59,982 nt of DNA from an uncultured Bacteroidaceae bacterium (GCA_905235525.1 CAJOLW010000027.1:1-59982), one strand, 5' to 3'; positions 1 through 8,935 are shown, counted from the first letter of the stretch. Notes: generated from the sequence alone by a model not told the origin. Program-made: numbers and translations.

Positions 1-100
1 AGTTACTCATTTTCAATGAGTTGAGCAAACTTCGAAGCTATTTTTATTCCTATTTTATGTTAAATTATGCAGGTGTGCCATCACTTGCGAAACTTTAGTG

Positions 101-142
101 AAAAAAATAAAAAAAGAGCCTGCGCAATCACTGCGGAGACTC
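101..142 (-). terminator. Rho-independent terminator ending the lysis cassette
   Basis: On the minus strand a stem with 10 of 11 pairs (arms at 142-132 and 126-116) is followed directly by a T-rich tract (positions 115-101). It lies about 80 bases downstream of the last lysis gene and fits as the end of the late operon. Positions 1-100 hold no gene that I can support. Confidence 0.7.
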
Positions 143-223
143 TCCTATATTTGGTCTACAAAACCATTAATACTTATTGAAGACTAATCAAACTAACCAA
201 CTAAAAATTATTATAAAATGAAC

Positions 224-652
224 CTATTTTTGAATCTTAGATCGCAAGATGAGCCATGCCAACCATAGAAGGAAAACAAGGATGGCCAGCGCACCAATAA
301 CAATGAACACTTTACCCCAATATGGGATATAGGGAACAGGTTTGTCCACGGTCACCTTATAAGGGATGGAGTCATGTACTGTTTCGAACAGTGTGTCTGT
401 TTGAAATCTGTCCCGATATTCGTAATGCCACCGATTCTTGTAGACTGTGTCTCCTTTCTGCTGGATATGCGTGGAATCATTTATATAGATGCTATCGCGT
501 TGAAAGATGCTTACATAGAGGGTGTCGTGAACGACGTGTTTCACCTCAACAACCCGTTCACTGCTGCGGCATGCATACAACCCGGATATGACAGTAAGCA
601 CTATGCAAATAATAAAGATTTGCCCTTTGGAGAGTTTTATTTGTCCTGACAT
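224..652 (-). CDS. Candidate unimolecular spanin (u-spanin) of the prophage lysis cassette
   Basis: The protein has 142 residues if started at the ATG that overlaps the end of the glucosaminidase gene. It opens with a hydrophobic segment ending in a lipobox-like LYAC (Cys about residue 27), continues with a polar stretch rich in Asp, Thr, Val and Tyr that could be extended or coiled, and ends with a strong membrane segment (IVIGALAILVFLLWLAWLIL) plus a basic tail. A lipoprotein signal at the N-terminus and a membrane anchor at the C-terminus is the layout of u-spanins, which bridge the outer and inner membranes at the last step of lysis. It follows the holin and endolysin, which is where spanins sit. 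Function is inferred from topology and position only; similar short proteins are common beside endolysin genes in Bacteroides prophages. Confidence 0.55.
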   Translation of the reverse strand: MSGQIKLSKGQIFIICIVLTVISGLYACRSSERVVEVKHVVHDTLYVSIFQRDSIYINDSTHIQQKGDTVYKNRWHYEYRDRFQTDTLFETVHDSIPYKVTVDKPVPYIPYWGKVFIVIGALAILVFLLWLAWLILRSKIQK

Positions 653-1161
653 ATTTCTTCCATGGTTTTGATAAGTGAACGAATCAGTGCCGGATAGGTG
701 GGTGCTGTAGCATACTTGCAACCCACGTTGTCGCAGATGCGGCGGGCGAACTCATAGGGATCATCGCGATAAGGCCAGGCATCAGCATAGCCGGGCTTTT
801 GATAAAGCCGGACATATTCCTTCAGACAGTCTGCAAGAGAATCGAAATCCTTGAAAAGCCTCTTGACGGTGTAGTAGTAACGACCGCTTTTTGTCCTGAC
901 GACAGAAAGAACCTGCTCTGGAGGAGTGAACTTCTTGTTGGGGACGTTGAAATACTCATGAGTCTGAACGAGAACTGTTTTGCCGGCCCAGTTGCTCCCT
1001 TTCGTTATTCCGAAAAGGTTATACTGCCCAACTTTACTCTTGCCCCAGCCCGTCTCGAGAGCAGCCTGTGCTGCCACAAAGAGAGGATTGATGTCCGTGG
1101 CTTCCTTGGCGGCGTTGTAGATATTACGCGCCCATTTCTTCTGTGCTGCTGTTGTTGCCAT
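637..1161 (-). CDS. Phage endolysin, glucosaminidase (GH73/FlgJ type)
   Basis: A 174-residue protein, with the start chosen at ATG 1161 rather than further upstream because the upstream stretch overlaps the holin and lacks the fold. The motif QAALETGWG gives the likely catalytic Glu at residue 36, followed by the NLFGI and YYTVKRLFKDF segments typical of N-acetylglucosaminidase domains that cut peptidoglycan glycan strands. There is no signal peptide, so it would need the holin for export. It is the middle gene of the lysis set: its start lies inside the end of the holin C-terminal frame and its stop overlaps the spanin candidate by 16 bases. Confidence 0.85.
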   Translation of the reverse strand: MATTAAQKKWARNIYNAAKEATDINPLFVAAQAALETGWGKSKVGQYNLFGITKGSNWAGKTVLVQTHEYFNVPNKKFTPPEQVLSVVRTKSGRYYYTVKRLFKDFDSLADCLKEYVRLYQKPGYADAWPYRDDPYEFARRICDNVGCKYATAPTYPALIRSLIKTMEEICQDK

Positions 1162-1363
1162 AATTGTCTGAATTTTGGTTAATATATTCTCCTTTTTCGT
1201 TGAAGTCTTTGAAGCGTTTGATGATGCTTTTGGGCACAATGCGGACGATGGCATTCACATTCTCCATGATGCTGATGGCCTCCCTCACCATCATGAAAGT
1301 GCATAGGTAAGTGCCCATCCATTGCGTGGCTCCGACCGGACTGCCTTGAACGGTGTAGTTCAC
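1124..1363 (-). pseudogene. Phage holin, C-terminal part in a shifted frame
   Basis: This frame opens at a GTG that overlaps the stop of the N-terminal holin frame. It encodes a membrane segment (GTYLCTFMMV) and then EAISIMENVNAIVRIVPK, which matches the C-terminal third of TcdE/phage_holin_4 type holins (ISILEN...VPKWLK pattern). Joining it to the preceding frame by restoring one G in the GG at the stop (TGGTGAAC to TGGGTGAAC) gives a continuous protein of normal holin length, about 158 residues. I therefore read it as the second half of one gene, not a separate gene. Alternatives are a sequence error, a true inactivating deletion, or a translationally coupled two-part holin. Confidence 0.65.
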
Positions 1364-1599
1364 CAGCTTAGGATCATCAGGGCTGCATAGCCTACTATCT
1401 TCTTCAGGAACTTACGCCAGAAGTCCTCGCTGCTGACATCCTTGTGGATGACGTGTTTGGTGATGCCCAGCAGCGTATCAACCACTACTGCCACACCAAT
1501 CCACTTGGCGAATTCCCAGTCTTGGTAGAAGTAGTGGGCGATATCGGCAAAGAATGTCAATGGAACGGATATCATGGAGATGGCGGAAAAGTATTTCAT
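1360..1599 (-). pseudogene. Phage holin, N-terminal part
   Basis: Starts at ATG 1599; a TTG at 1614 is less likely. It encodes two hydrophobic segments (about residues 5-25 and 30-48), the second followed by the DTLLGITKHV...FLKKIVGYAALMIL pattern of the phage_holin_4 (TcdE) family, and then stops at TGA 1360-1362 after only 79 residues. Family members run to about 140 residues, and the missing third is found in the next frame (1124-1363). Holins form the membrane lesion that releases the endolysin; as written this copy would lose its C-terminal part. Confidence 0.7.
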
Positions 1600-1624
1600 A
1601 TTGTTTTTTTGCAAAATTATATAT

Positions 1625-2206
1625 TTACCCTTGTCTCATAAAGGACTTGAACTTCTCATGGATGCCGAGAGCATCTGGAGCTGTGACGGTGAGCATGAGT
1701 GACCATCCATACGATCCCAGTTCTGACGAGACGAATGGGATGATTTCCGACGTACCGACAGCTGAACGTCCTGCATACTCAAAGTCACCCTTCTCTATGT
1801 CTGCCAGAAGCTTCGCATAGATGGTGGTGAGCATCTGTAGAGTGCGATCTGAAGCAATGGCTTGCTCCAGGGCATCGTTGGTGGAACCAAGTTTCATGGC
1901 GACAGTGATCGCGATGCGTTCACCGACCTGCATGGACTGAGTTTTGTCTGAAGAAGTGGTCATCTCGCCATAGTCAACAAAAAGAAAGGATCCTGCAATG
2001 CGGTCAAGTCGTGACTTCAGATCGTCGAATGATTGTCCATAGATGTAGTTTTCAATGGCTGGAATGAGCGAGTGTTCCTGAAGCTGCTCCAGTTGCTGGA
2101 GGAGATCCTGGTATTCGGTCAGAGGACTGTCACCTTTGGTGGCGATGCGTTTAACGCCGGCAAACAGAGGAAATTTGGCAAAGTAGAGGAAAAGGTCGAG
2201 TATCAT
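1625..2206 (-). CDS. Prophage protein of unknown function, connector or tail-completion position
   Basis: A 193-residue soluble protein with no family that I recognise. It has a helical N-terminal third (LQQLEQLQEHSLIPAIENYI) followed by a beta-rich second half. Its start overlaps the stop of the upstream gene by 4 bases (ATGA), so it belongs to the portal operon. Small proteins after the portal and head connectors are often neck or tail-completion proteins. That is inference from position only. Confidence 0.6.
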   Translation of the reverse strand: MILDLFLYFAKFPLFAGVKRIATKGDSPLTEYQDLLQQLEQLQEHSLIPAIENYIYGQSFDDLKSRLDRIAGSFLFVDYGEMTTSSDKTQSMQVGERIAITVAMKLGSTNDALEQAIASDRTLQMLTTIYAKLLADIEKGDFEYAGRSAVGTSEIIPFVSSELGSYGWSLMLTVTAPDALGIHEKFKSFMRQG

Positions 2207-3171
2207 AGGATGGCGTCAATGATGTTAATGGGTAATCCGAGTTCTTCAGCAATCTTTGCGGTACCATAGTCCATGGCGTGAAGCCGGCGAACTGCATCAA
2301 TGGTCTTCTTTCGGAGGATGCGAAGGTAAGTCAACACATTCATCTGCTCCACCTGCTCGACGTTCCCAAGTCCGTCAGCACTTAGGTCATAGAGGGCATC
2401 AGCCGAGTCGGTGGTGATGCGCTTGGATTTCTGTGACTGGAACTTGGTGAGGAGTGAGAATTCTGTCTTGGTGAAGAGAAAATTGCAAATTGCCTGAAAA
2501 TTCATGGTGATGGCCATTAGGGTCTTTGCCGGCAATGTCAGGAACTGGTCTGCCAGACGTTGTGAACCTTCAGAACTGTAAGTACCAGGATAGTAAAGGA
2601 TGGCGGCGAGAAGCGGTTGGGAATCAGGATTGTTGATGAACGTATAGGCATCAATATACTGAAGCGCAGTGAGCGAACAAGTGAGTGCCCCATGGGCTAT
2701 ACGGGCTGTATATCCCTTGTAATTCTGGTCGCCCACTTTTATTTCAGGCAATAGTTGGGCAAAGAAGTTGAGGTCGGCAGTGTATTTGTAATCTACTTTT
2801 TGAAGAGCTGCAGCAATGGGCAACGGGTTGCGGAAAGGATCCACACGGCGACAAGTTTCGTAGTCCTTGTCAGAAAGTCCTTCAAGAATATCTTCATGAT
2901 CTGGATAGCGAATAATCAGTGGAAAACGTACTTGCTCGGCAAGAGCCAAAAGGTCCGCAAGCAGCTCCTCATCTCTGGAAAATTTGTCCAGCTTCCAATG
3001 CATCATGTCACAGATATAGCGAAGACGGAGCATGACTGGCGATATCTTGCCCTGGAAGAGCTCAAGCAGAGACTCTACCAGACACTGAAATTGTCCAGGA
3101 GAGAGATGGTACCAACTATTGGGAATCTCATAGGTGTTTCCTTGATGAATGAGCGTGATGACTGGATTCAT
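2203..3171 (-). CDS. Prophage protein of unknown function in the portal operon
   Basis: A 322-residue protein with ATGA overlaps at both ends to its neighbours. The first 270 residues are mixed helical and beta with no motif that I recognise. The last 45 residues (AVRRLHAMDYGTAKIAEELG) look like a resolvase-like helix-turn-helix, which would fit DNA or protein contact. Position downstream of the portal suggests a structural or assembly role, but nothing in the sequence proves it. Confidence 0.6.
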   Translation of the reverse strand: MNPVITLIHQGNTYEIPNSWYHLSPGQFQCLVESLLELFQGKISPVMLRLRYICDMMHWKLDKFSRDEELLADLLALAEQVRFPLIIRYPDHEDILEGLSDKDYETCRRVDPFRNPLPIAAALQKVDYKYTADLNFFAQLLPEIKVGDQNYKGYTARIAHGALTCSLTALQYIDAYTFINNPDSQPLLAAILYYPGTYSSEGSQRLADQFLTLPAKTLMAITMNFQAICNFLFTKTEFSLLTKFQSQKSKRITTDSADALYDLSADGLGNVEQVEQMNVLTYLRILRKKTIDAVRRLHAMDYGTAKIAEELGLPINIIDAIL

Positions 3172-4055
3172 GGCAACATGATGATTTTGTCGTCAGGATT
3201 GTTAAATGACGTAACGGTGGAGAAATCCGTCTGATTGTTGTCTGCGAGTACTGCGTCTGCAGAGATCAATAATTCATCAGACTCGCTGTCAAGTTGAGCC
3301 GCCAGTTCTATGGCATGAGCGTGTTCGTCAGCACCAGAACGGGAGGTAGTACTGGAATCAAAAAGGTTGCGAATGGAGGAAGGAAACTCCAGCACGTCAA
3401 ATCGACGTAAAGCCTTGGCTATGATTTTCTTGACAAGTGCAAGGCCTAAGAGTGGAAGCAGGGAGTCTTTATTGGCATCAGTGACTTCGCCGTAATAGTA
3501 TCCGATACGTTCACTCAAGCATTCACGCTGAAGAGGGATGGTTCGGAAAAAGAACAGATAAGACATGTCGATGGGGTAGAGTGCATCGAATTGCTCGGCA
3601 TTTCTGATTTTACACATGCTGAGATTGACGTAGTAACGCCCCCTTCTCCATAGCGCAGCGGCTGAACTTTCATCATTCTCTTCAACAGTCTGCAGAGACA
3701 GCCATTGGATGAGCGAATCCATTGCATTGAAGTAGTTTTCCATATAGCCTCTCTTCATGGCTTCCACTTCGTACTTGTAGATGTTGGTCTCACTCTTCTT
3801 GCGAGCGACCGTGTCAAAAATCAACTGGTTGGCAAGGGTCAGGTTAGCCATGGCTGCACGCAAGCTATCCAGGGGTTCTCCTTCAGTGGCGGACACGGCA
3901 GCATAGACTTCCGTTGAGATGACAGCGATGATACGCTTGCGAGCCACGATGGCTGAAGCATTCAGGTCTGGTAAGGTAATGTTCGTCTCTGTGCCAGGTG
4001 CATACTGGATGAACGTGTTGAGATTGCCGAACAAGGTGGTTAGGATATCGGTCAT
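3168..4055 (-). CDS. Prophage protein, probable head-tail connector region, unknown function
   Basis: A 295-residue, mostly helical protein immediately downstream of the portal gene (ATGA overlap) and upstream of another unknown gene (ATGA overlap). It contains YYVNLSMCKIRNAEQFDALYP in the middle and an acidic, Ser/Asp-rich C-terminal tail. The general look is that of Bacteroidetes phage proteins found beside the portal (the DUF6712 type came to mind, but I cannot verify this). A neck or adaptor role is inference. Confidence 0.6.
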   Translation of the reverse strand: MTDILTTLFGNLNTFIQYAPGTETNITLPDLNASAIVARKRIIAVISTEVYAAVSATEGEPLDSLRAAMANLTLANQLIFDTVARKKSETNIYKYEVEAMKRGYMENYFNAMDSLIQWLSLQTVEENDESSAAALWRRGRYYVNLSMCKIRNAEQFDALYPIDMSYLFFFRTIPLQRECLSERIGYYYGEVTDANKDSLLPLLGLALVKKIIAKALRRFDVLEFPSSIRNLFDSSTTSRSGADEHAHAIELAAQLDSESDELLISADAVLADNNQTDFSTVTSFNNPDDKIIMLP

Positions 4056-5530
4056 GACTGTTGCTGGTTTAGTCGGTCTTTGGGTGAAACATCTTCTTGG
4101 CGTGCAGGGACTTCACGGTAGAAGCCGATGCGGTATCCCTGGTCATAGAGATGAGGGAAGTTGACCTGAAGGGCGAGATTGAGAGGTTCTGCACAAATTT
4201 CGTCTTCAGGCGTGAGGGACATAATGTAGATGAGGTAATTGTAGTAACTGTCGCTGCCGGATTTGCTGATGATGCCATCCTTGCTGACGGCACTGATTGC
4301 GGCATCCAGACCGACACTTGAAAGCAGCGCTTCTTCCGTTCGTGTGTCGTAGGAGATGAGCGCATCGATGTATTCCTTGTATTTGAGATCGACAGTCTCT
4401 ATCTTCCATTCCTGAGAATGTCCCTGGGCGTCCATGAAGGAGATGGAGCTGTAAGCTTTGCCCTGATTGTCTTCTCCTGAAAGATAGTCACTGATCTTCC
4501 GAAGTTCCAATTTCAGGTACTTCACCAACGTGGACTCCTTAAATTCTGTGCCAATCTCGATGTCATTGTATGTGAGCAGCTTCTCTTTCTTTGCAAGGCG
4601 TTTTTTGTTTTCCTCACACAACAAAGTTATCTGACGGCGTTTTGCTTCGACCCAGGCATTAGGAATAATAATGTGGATCTTGGCGGCGAGCGAGTTCTTC
4701 AGGAAAGAATTGATGTAGTTGGCAGTGTGGTTACTTCCAACAATGTAGGGTCTCGCTCCTTGATGCGTTTCATTTACACCGTAGAATTCTCCGACAGACT
4801 TCTCGCGATGGTGGGATATGGCGGCGAACTTGTAAGTGTCAACCTCCTCTATGTTGAATTTGGGATATATCTTATAATTTCCCATTCCATAACCCCATCT
4901 ACCCAGAGCGATGTGACGGAAATCTTTATAGTTGATGATATCTGTAGCGACATCTTGCCGTGAAGTGGCCAATCGGCAATGGCGGTTCTCGAGAGCTTCA
5001 AGTCCGGCGACAGGCAATGCACCCTTCACGACATCCTTACCTCTGGAGAAACGCCATTTCACGAAGAAATCGTGGAAGTAGTAGAAATTTTTGATACAGG
5101 TCTTGGCGAACTCCTCAACAGAAGTTTCAACCCCATTTCCCTGCCATGCATGCATCCACCCGTCAACTTCAGGGAGTTGTACATACTCACGCTTGAGTTT
5201 CCCGTCTGATAGCCCGTCTCGATAAACGGCCGGACCATGTCCATAGAGCATGTTGATCTGTTTGGAATAGAGACGTGGTAACAGGCGGTTCTGCCTGATG
5301 TCCCGAGCCACTTCATCACACAAAGCATTGTTGGCACCACGGGCGCAAACGTTAAATCCCTGGATGCCAATCCACACCTGTTCACGAAGAGGTGCAACCA
5401 TTCCTCTCGTGACAAGTGCGCTTGGCGTGTCAAAGAGTTGCCTACCTTCTCCAATCTGAAAGGAGATGATGTTACCATCGGATAGATAGTATCCGGCATT
5501 GCCACATAGTTCTATGCTGTCTTCTGTCAT
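4052..5530 (-). CDS. Phage portal protein
   Basis: 492 residues from ATG 5530; a TTG six bases upstream is less likely because ATG 5530 makes the usual ATGA overlap with the preceding gene. Portal proteins form the dodecameric ring at the capsid vertex through which DNA is packaged. Support: size, position between the terminase and connector-like genes, and segments such as DIRQNRLLPRLYSKQINMLY near the N-terminus, a long helical region with KLELRKISDYL around residue 350, and LNLALQVNFPHLYDQGYRIGFY near the C-terminus, which resemble portal proteins of Bacteroides phages. There is no short catalytic motif to rely on, so the call is mainly synteny plus general resemblance. Confidence 0.65.
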   Translation of the reverse strand: MTEDSIELCGNAGYYLSDGNIISFQIGEGRQLFDTPSALVTRGMVAPLREQVWIGIQGFNVCARGANNALCDEVARDIRQNRLLPRLYSKQINMLYGHGPAVYRDGLSDGKLKREYVQLPEVDGWMHAWQGNGVETSVEEFAKTCIKNFYYFHDFFVKWRFSRGKDVVKGALPVAGLEALENRHCRLATSRQDVATDIINYKDFRHIALGRWGYGMGNYKIYPKFNIEEVDTYKFAAISHHREKSVGEFYGVNETHQGARPYIVGSNHTANYINSFLKNSLAAKIHIIIPNAWVEAKRRQITLLCEENKKRLAKKEKLLTYNDIEIGTEFKESTLVKYLKLELRKISDYLSGEDNQGKAYSSISFMDAQGHSQEWKIETVDLKYKEYIDALISYDTRTEEALLSSVGLDAAISAVSKDGIISKSGSDSYYNYLIYIMSLTPEDEICAEPLNLALQVNFPHLYDQGYRIGFYREVPARQEDVSPKDRLNQQQS

Positions 5531-5844
5531 AACCAAGATATTTTATGTAGTTTGAACCCGTCATTCGGGAAAGCCATGTATCGGATGAGAATGCGATAGC
5601 ACATTCTAGGACGTCCGTCACCGTCTGTGAAGAGAAAGTAGTTCTCACCATCCACTTCAAATCGTTCCTTGGGGAGTTGGGTGCGATACTTGCAATGCTC
5701 CTTCACTACAATTCTGGCTGATGCCTGACGCCTGTTTCTGGAGTAAGGGAAAAAGGCAATCGTGAAGTGTCCTTCGGGCAGTTTGCTGATTTCTCTTGCC
5801 CATTGTAGCGCGTTGATTCCATTAAGAACGATGTTGCTGTCCAT
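5527..5844 (-). CDS. Small prophage protein of unknown function
   Basis: A 105-residue basic protein with no transmembrane segment and no family that I recognise (contains FFPYSRNRRQASARIVVKEH and FLFTDGDGRPRMCYR). Its stop overlaps the portal start by 4 bases, so it is the first gene of the portal operon. The 310 bases upstream are non-coding and presumably hold its promoter. Confidence 0.6.
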   Translation of the reverse strand: MDSNIVLNGINALQWAREISKLPEGHFTIAFFPYSRNRRQASARIVVKEHCKYRTQLPKERFEVDGENYFLFTDGDGRPRMCYRILIRYMAFPNDGFKLHKISWL

Positions 5845-6154
5845 GTTGCGAAATTACACATTAATTTATGCCGAACAAAGGACTTTTGTTGGTTCCTTTC
5901 GTCATAAGTCCGACCTTCTGGACTTGGTGCACAGCAAAGCGATTTCTCAGCGGGGCGTGGGCATAATGAGCGTATAACAAATGCGCTTAACGCTTATACT
6001 TTTGTTGAGTCGCTGATTTCCAAAAACTTAACTTTTTTACCGCTGCAAAAAGGGGGTATTATTATATGTTTTACTCACATTTTTATGTCTTTTTCCGTGA
6101 TTTTTAGGTGTGTTTTCAGCAGTTTTTAGGTGTTTTTAGGGTGTTTTTTGTGAA
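5845..6154. other. Non-coding stretch between portal operon and terminase with short direct repeats
   Basis: No coding frame is convincing here. Three near-copies of TTTTTAGGTGT lie head to tail at 6101-6111, 6123-6133 and 6133-6144, just past the terminase stop. An inverted repeat built on AGCGT...ACGCT lies at about 5970-5996. A TACTTTTG box at 5997-6004 matches the plus-strand -7 consensus but has no clear -33 partner and no gene to drive. The promoter of the portal operon should be here on the minus strand, but I see no clean match. Confidence 0.4.
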
Positions 6155-7909
6155 TTATACCGAGAAATTATCTGGCAAATCGTCAGGGATGGAGGTCAGG
6201 TCATTTCTGGCAATATCGCCATACAATCCCCACAGCAGATATATCATCGCACTAGGAAGTTGAGTGGTCAATCCTGCTTGACGTTTCAGAGGTTCTTTCA
6301 CCTCACTGCTCTTGTCGAGTTCTATTTTTCCGTCAGTCTTTTTCAGAGGAGAGATAAGGATGGCACTGCAAAGGTTCTTGCATTCATTTTCATCTATGCG
6401 GATTTTTGGGAGGTAACTTTTCGTTTCGTTGAACAGCAAGAGGCAAAGCTTGAACTGTTGCCAATGATAGATAGTTGACTGCCCCTCGTTAAAAAGCACA
6501 ACCGAAAATCCATAACTTTCCAAGGCACGTTGCAGGGTGCGTGAATCAGTGGTTATTTGCTCAAGTTCTTCACGTTTCTTGTTGCCAGCTCGGTCGGGAT
6601 AGAGATAGATGGTCTTGTTGACAGCATCGGAACCGAAGAACTGGTAGAACTGCTGGGCGAGCGACTGTTGATCATCTGGAAAATATGCCCAGAACTCTTT
6701 GATGATGTGGAGTTCCCTTCCGTAGTCTTTCTCTTGCGAGACAATGATGGACGAGAAATTGCCTGGATCATATCCGATGTACAGAGGATCCGTTTTGGAG
6801 TAGTGTTTCAGATATCGGGCAGTAAGGATAAAGTGATCTCGTAGGTTGAGACGCATGATGGCATCATAGATGTAGCTGTCTTTGAACTGGTTTCGCTCTC
6901 TGTCATAGGATGCGAAGAACTTGTTGGTCACCTCTTTATGCCTTACGGCACAGATGGCAGTGAGAAACTCATCCATGTCAAGGGTGTCAAGCTGAGTCTT
7001 GAAGAATTTTGGACCGAGAATATCCTTGTTACAGAAAGAAGAGGCACGGAGGTAGAATACCGCATTACGTCTCATGTCTCGTAGGCGTGGCCGCCATATT
7101 TTGAGTTTGTGATGGAGCCGTTCCACCTCCAATCGGATGCTTTCGAGTGCAACGGGATCTTTCAAGTCCCTTACCTTGCACTGCAGGGAATGGATACGAT
7201 AGAGTGCCTGGTTGATTTCCAGAGAAACGGTGATGATTTCTGCAATCAAATCAGGATTGACGTTCTTCTCGTAGTCCTCGAACCAATCGTCTTCTCCGAG
7301 GTCAACACGGGCGGTGTCGCTTACGCCTGTCACCCCTTCATAATAAGGAGATTTCCGAATATCCGCTCCTGCTCCACGTAGAGAGGGGAAAAGTCTTGTC
7401 TTCAGTTTCTCTCCACGATTGTGCTTCATCTCCTCGATGAAGGCATGCACGGCATTGCGTCCGGCTACACTTTCAGGCTGATCACTGCTGACAAGCTGAA
7501 GATGACTGCCATTGCGAAATACAACGGAATGCTTGGCATAGGATAACGGATAGCGTGGCTGCCGGAAATGGCTGGGCAATCGAGATTCACCGACTACATA
7601 GTCCACACCATACTCCAGCATAGGGCGTGTCTTGCCACCCACAACTACAGGCCTGGAGAAGTAAGCCTGGATGTTTGGCCACACGTTAGTGAGCAGTGCA
7701 ACATAGGTTTTATGGACCAGAAAGGAGAGTTCTCCTGGCATGTCATTCATTACACGGATGATCCGCGGCCCCATGATGCCTTCGGTCTTTCCTGTTGCAC
7801 GTCCCCATTCGGCATAGAGCATATTGGGGTCGATGACAGTTGCGAGCAGCTGCACCGAGTTCATGTAGTATTGCTCGAAACCATCGTATGTTTGGTTTTT
7901 GTCACTCAT
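6155..7909 (-). CDS. terL: Phage terminase large subunit
   Basis: A 584-residue packaging motor ATPase and nuclease. Residues 35-43 (WGRATGKTE) are a terminase-type Walker A with Lys41; residues 154-160 (VHAFIEE) give the Walker B strand with catalytic Glu159/160. The RNase H-like nuclease half starts with IGYDPG (Asp381) and has YPDRAGN (Asp439) as a second acidic site. A helical insert between the two halves (about residues 225-285) is rich in Leu, Arg and His. It is preceded by a terS-like gene and followed by the portal operon, the normal packaging order. All residues needed for ATPase and nuclease appear present. Confidence 0.9.
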   Translation of the reverse strand: MSDKNQTYDGFEQYYMNSVQLLATVIDPNMLYAEWGRATGKTEGIMGPRIIRVMNDMPGELSFLVHKTYVALLTNVWPNIQAYFSRPVVVGGKTRPMLEYGVDYVVGESRLPSHFRQPRYPLSYAKHSVVFRNGSHLQLVSSDQPESVAGRNAVHAFIEEMKHNRGEKLKTRLFPSLRGAGADIRKSPYYEGVTGVSDTARVDLGEDDWFEDYEKNVNPDLIAEIITVSLEINQALYRIHSLQCKVRDLKDPVALESIRLEVERLHHKLKIWRPRLRDMRRNAVFYLRASSFCNKDILGPKFFKTQLDTLDMDEFLTAICAVRHKEVTNKFFASYDRERNQFKDSYIYDAIMRLNLRDHFILTARYLKHYSKTDPLYIGYDPGNFSSIIVSQEKDYGRELHIIKEFWAYFPDDQQSLAQQFYQFFGSDAVNKTIYLYPDRAGNKKREELEQITTDSRTLQRALESYGFSVVLFNEGQSTIYHWQQFKLCLLLFNETKSYLPKIRIDENECKNLCSAILISPLKKTDGKIELDKSSEVKEPLKRQAGLTTQLPSAMIYLLWGLYGDIARNDLTSIPDDLPDNFSV

Positions 7910-7922
7910 AGATGAAAAGTTA

Positions 7923-8567
7923 TTAGATATCTTCGATTAGTTCTGCTTCCTCGATGTCAGCATCTCGAAGGAGGCGTTTTTTCTCCACACCTTCAATGGG
8001 AAGTCCTTCAATGAGCCGCAGGTAGAATCCATCATTGCTCTTGGTTGCTATCTCCTTCATCGACTTACGTTCATAACCTAGCTGCTCTGGAGTGATGTCT
8101 GGCGAGATGAGGAAGGTCACTCCAAGGTCGCGGTCTGCCTCTGCAATCTCGGAAGCACGACGACGACATTCGGCTGCAGCGTCATAGCATGATTTGGCAG
8201 TCTTGTAGTCTCGGCGAAGGAGACAGAGCTTGGCGAGGTCTTCGTATTTGTCGGCGAAGTTTGCCTCCCATACCTTGATGGAGACATTGCAATCAACGGA
8301 GAAATAGTTGATGGCCTCATGGATGCGGGCACGGCAGGTGCGCTCCTCAATAGTCACGCCATCTTTTCCTTGTTCGGCAATGATACGGAGTCTGAGTTTT
8401 TTGGCGGCACGACCAATGTTGCGTTCAAACTCGTATATCTCAGCAGCCCATTGAATCTGCTTCAGGAAGAGTTGAATGTCACGGGGAATGCCGTCACCTT
8501 TTCCAGTGGCGAGAAAGGTGGCGATTAGTTCAGGATGGAGGGAATCTAGTCGTGAGAGGTTGTTCAT
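7923..8567 (-). CDS. Prophage protein of unknown function between the terminase subunits
   Basis: A 214-residue helical protein, 13 bases upstream of the large terminase. It has a long basic helical region (FERNIGRAAKKLRLRIIAEQ) and a region with AKLCLLRRDYKTAKSCYDAAAECRRRASE that looks like coiled coil. It may assist packaging or be an additional DNA-binding subunit; the preceding 116-residue protein is the better small-terminase candidate. No motif decides this. Confidence 0.6.
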   Translation of the reverse strand: MNNLSRLDSLHPELIATFLATGKGDGIPRDIQLFLKQIQWAAEIYEFERNIGRAAKKLRLRIIAEQGKDGVTIEERTCRARIHEAINYFSVDCNVSIKVWEANFADKYEDLAKLCLLRRDYKTAKSCYDAAAECRRRASEIAEADRDLGVTFLISPDITPEQLGYERKSMKEIATKSNDGFYLRLIEGLPIEGVEKKRLLRDADIEEAELIEDI

Positions 8568-8584
8568 GAGTGGTGCCAGTTTGA

Positions 8585-8935
8585 TTATACCCCGAAAAGC
8601 TGGAAACGGAGGTCAAGTTCTTGTCGTTCTTCTTTTCTGGTCTCCAGCAACTCGATGGCATCAGGATCTCCACGTTCAGCTTGCTTGGCAAGTTCTGCAT
8701 CGATATTGTATTCTCCCAAGGCACGACCACGGTGATAAGCCTCGTAGAGGTCATCGCCAGGCATCTCCAGCCTGAGCATCATTGCCAGTCGTTTCTCTCC
8801 CTTCAGGTTAAGAAGCCGGCAAATGCGTTCAGGTTTGTAACCAAGTGAACCGAACGTGAGGACCTGGTTGACGCATTCAATAGGCAGCGATACCTGTGAA
8901 AGAGGTGTCGCTTCGGTAGTGGTCAGTTCTGACAT
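8585..8935 (-). CDS. Putative phage terminase small subunit
   Basis: A 116-residue protein. Residues about 30-55 (GYKPERICRLLNLKGEKR) form a helix-turn-helix-like segment, followed by YHRGRALGEYNIDAELAKQA and GDPDAIELLETRK, the pattern of small terminase subunits and related phage DNA-binding proteins in which a helical hairpin follows the DNA-binding domain. It sits two genes upstream of terL. Its start overlaps the end of the methyltransferase gene by 13 bases. The role, binding pac or cos DNA and regulating the motor, is inferred from family and context. Confidence 0.55.
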   Translation of the reverse strand: MSELTTTEATPLSQVSLPIECVNQVLTFGSLGYKPERICRLLNLKGEKRLAMMLRLEMPGDDLYEAYHRGRALGEYNIDAELAKQAERGDPDAIELLETRKEERQELDLRFQLFGV

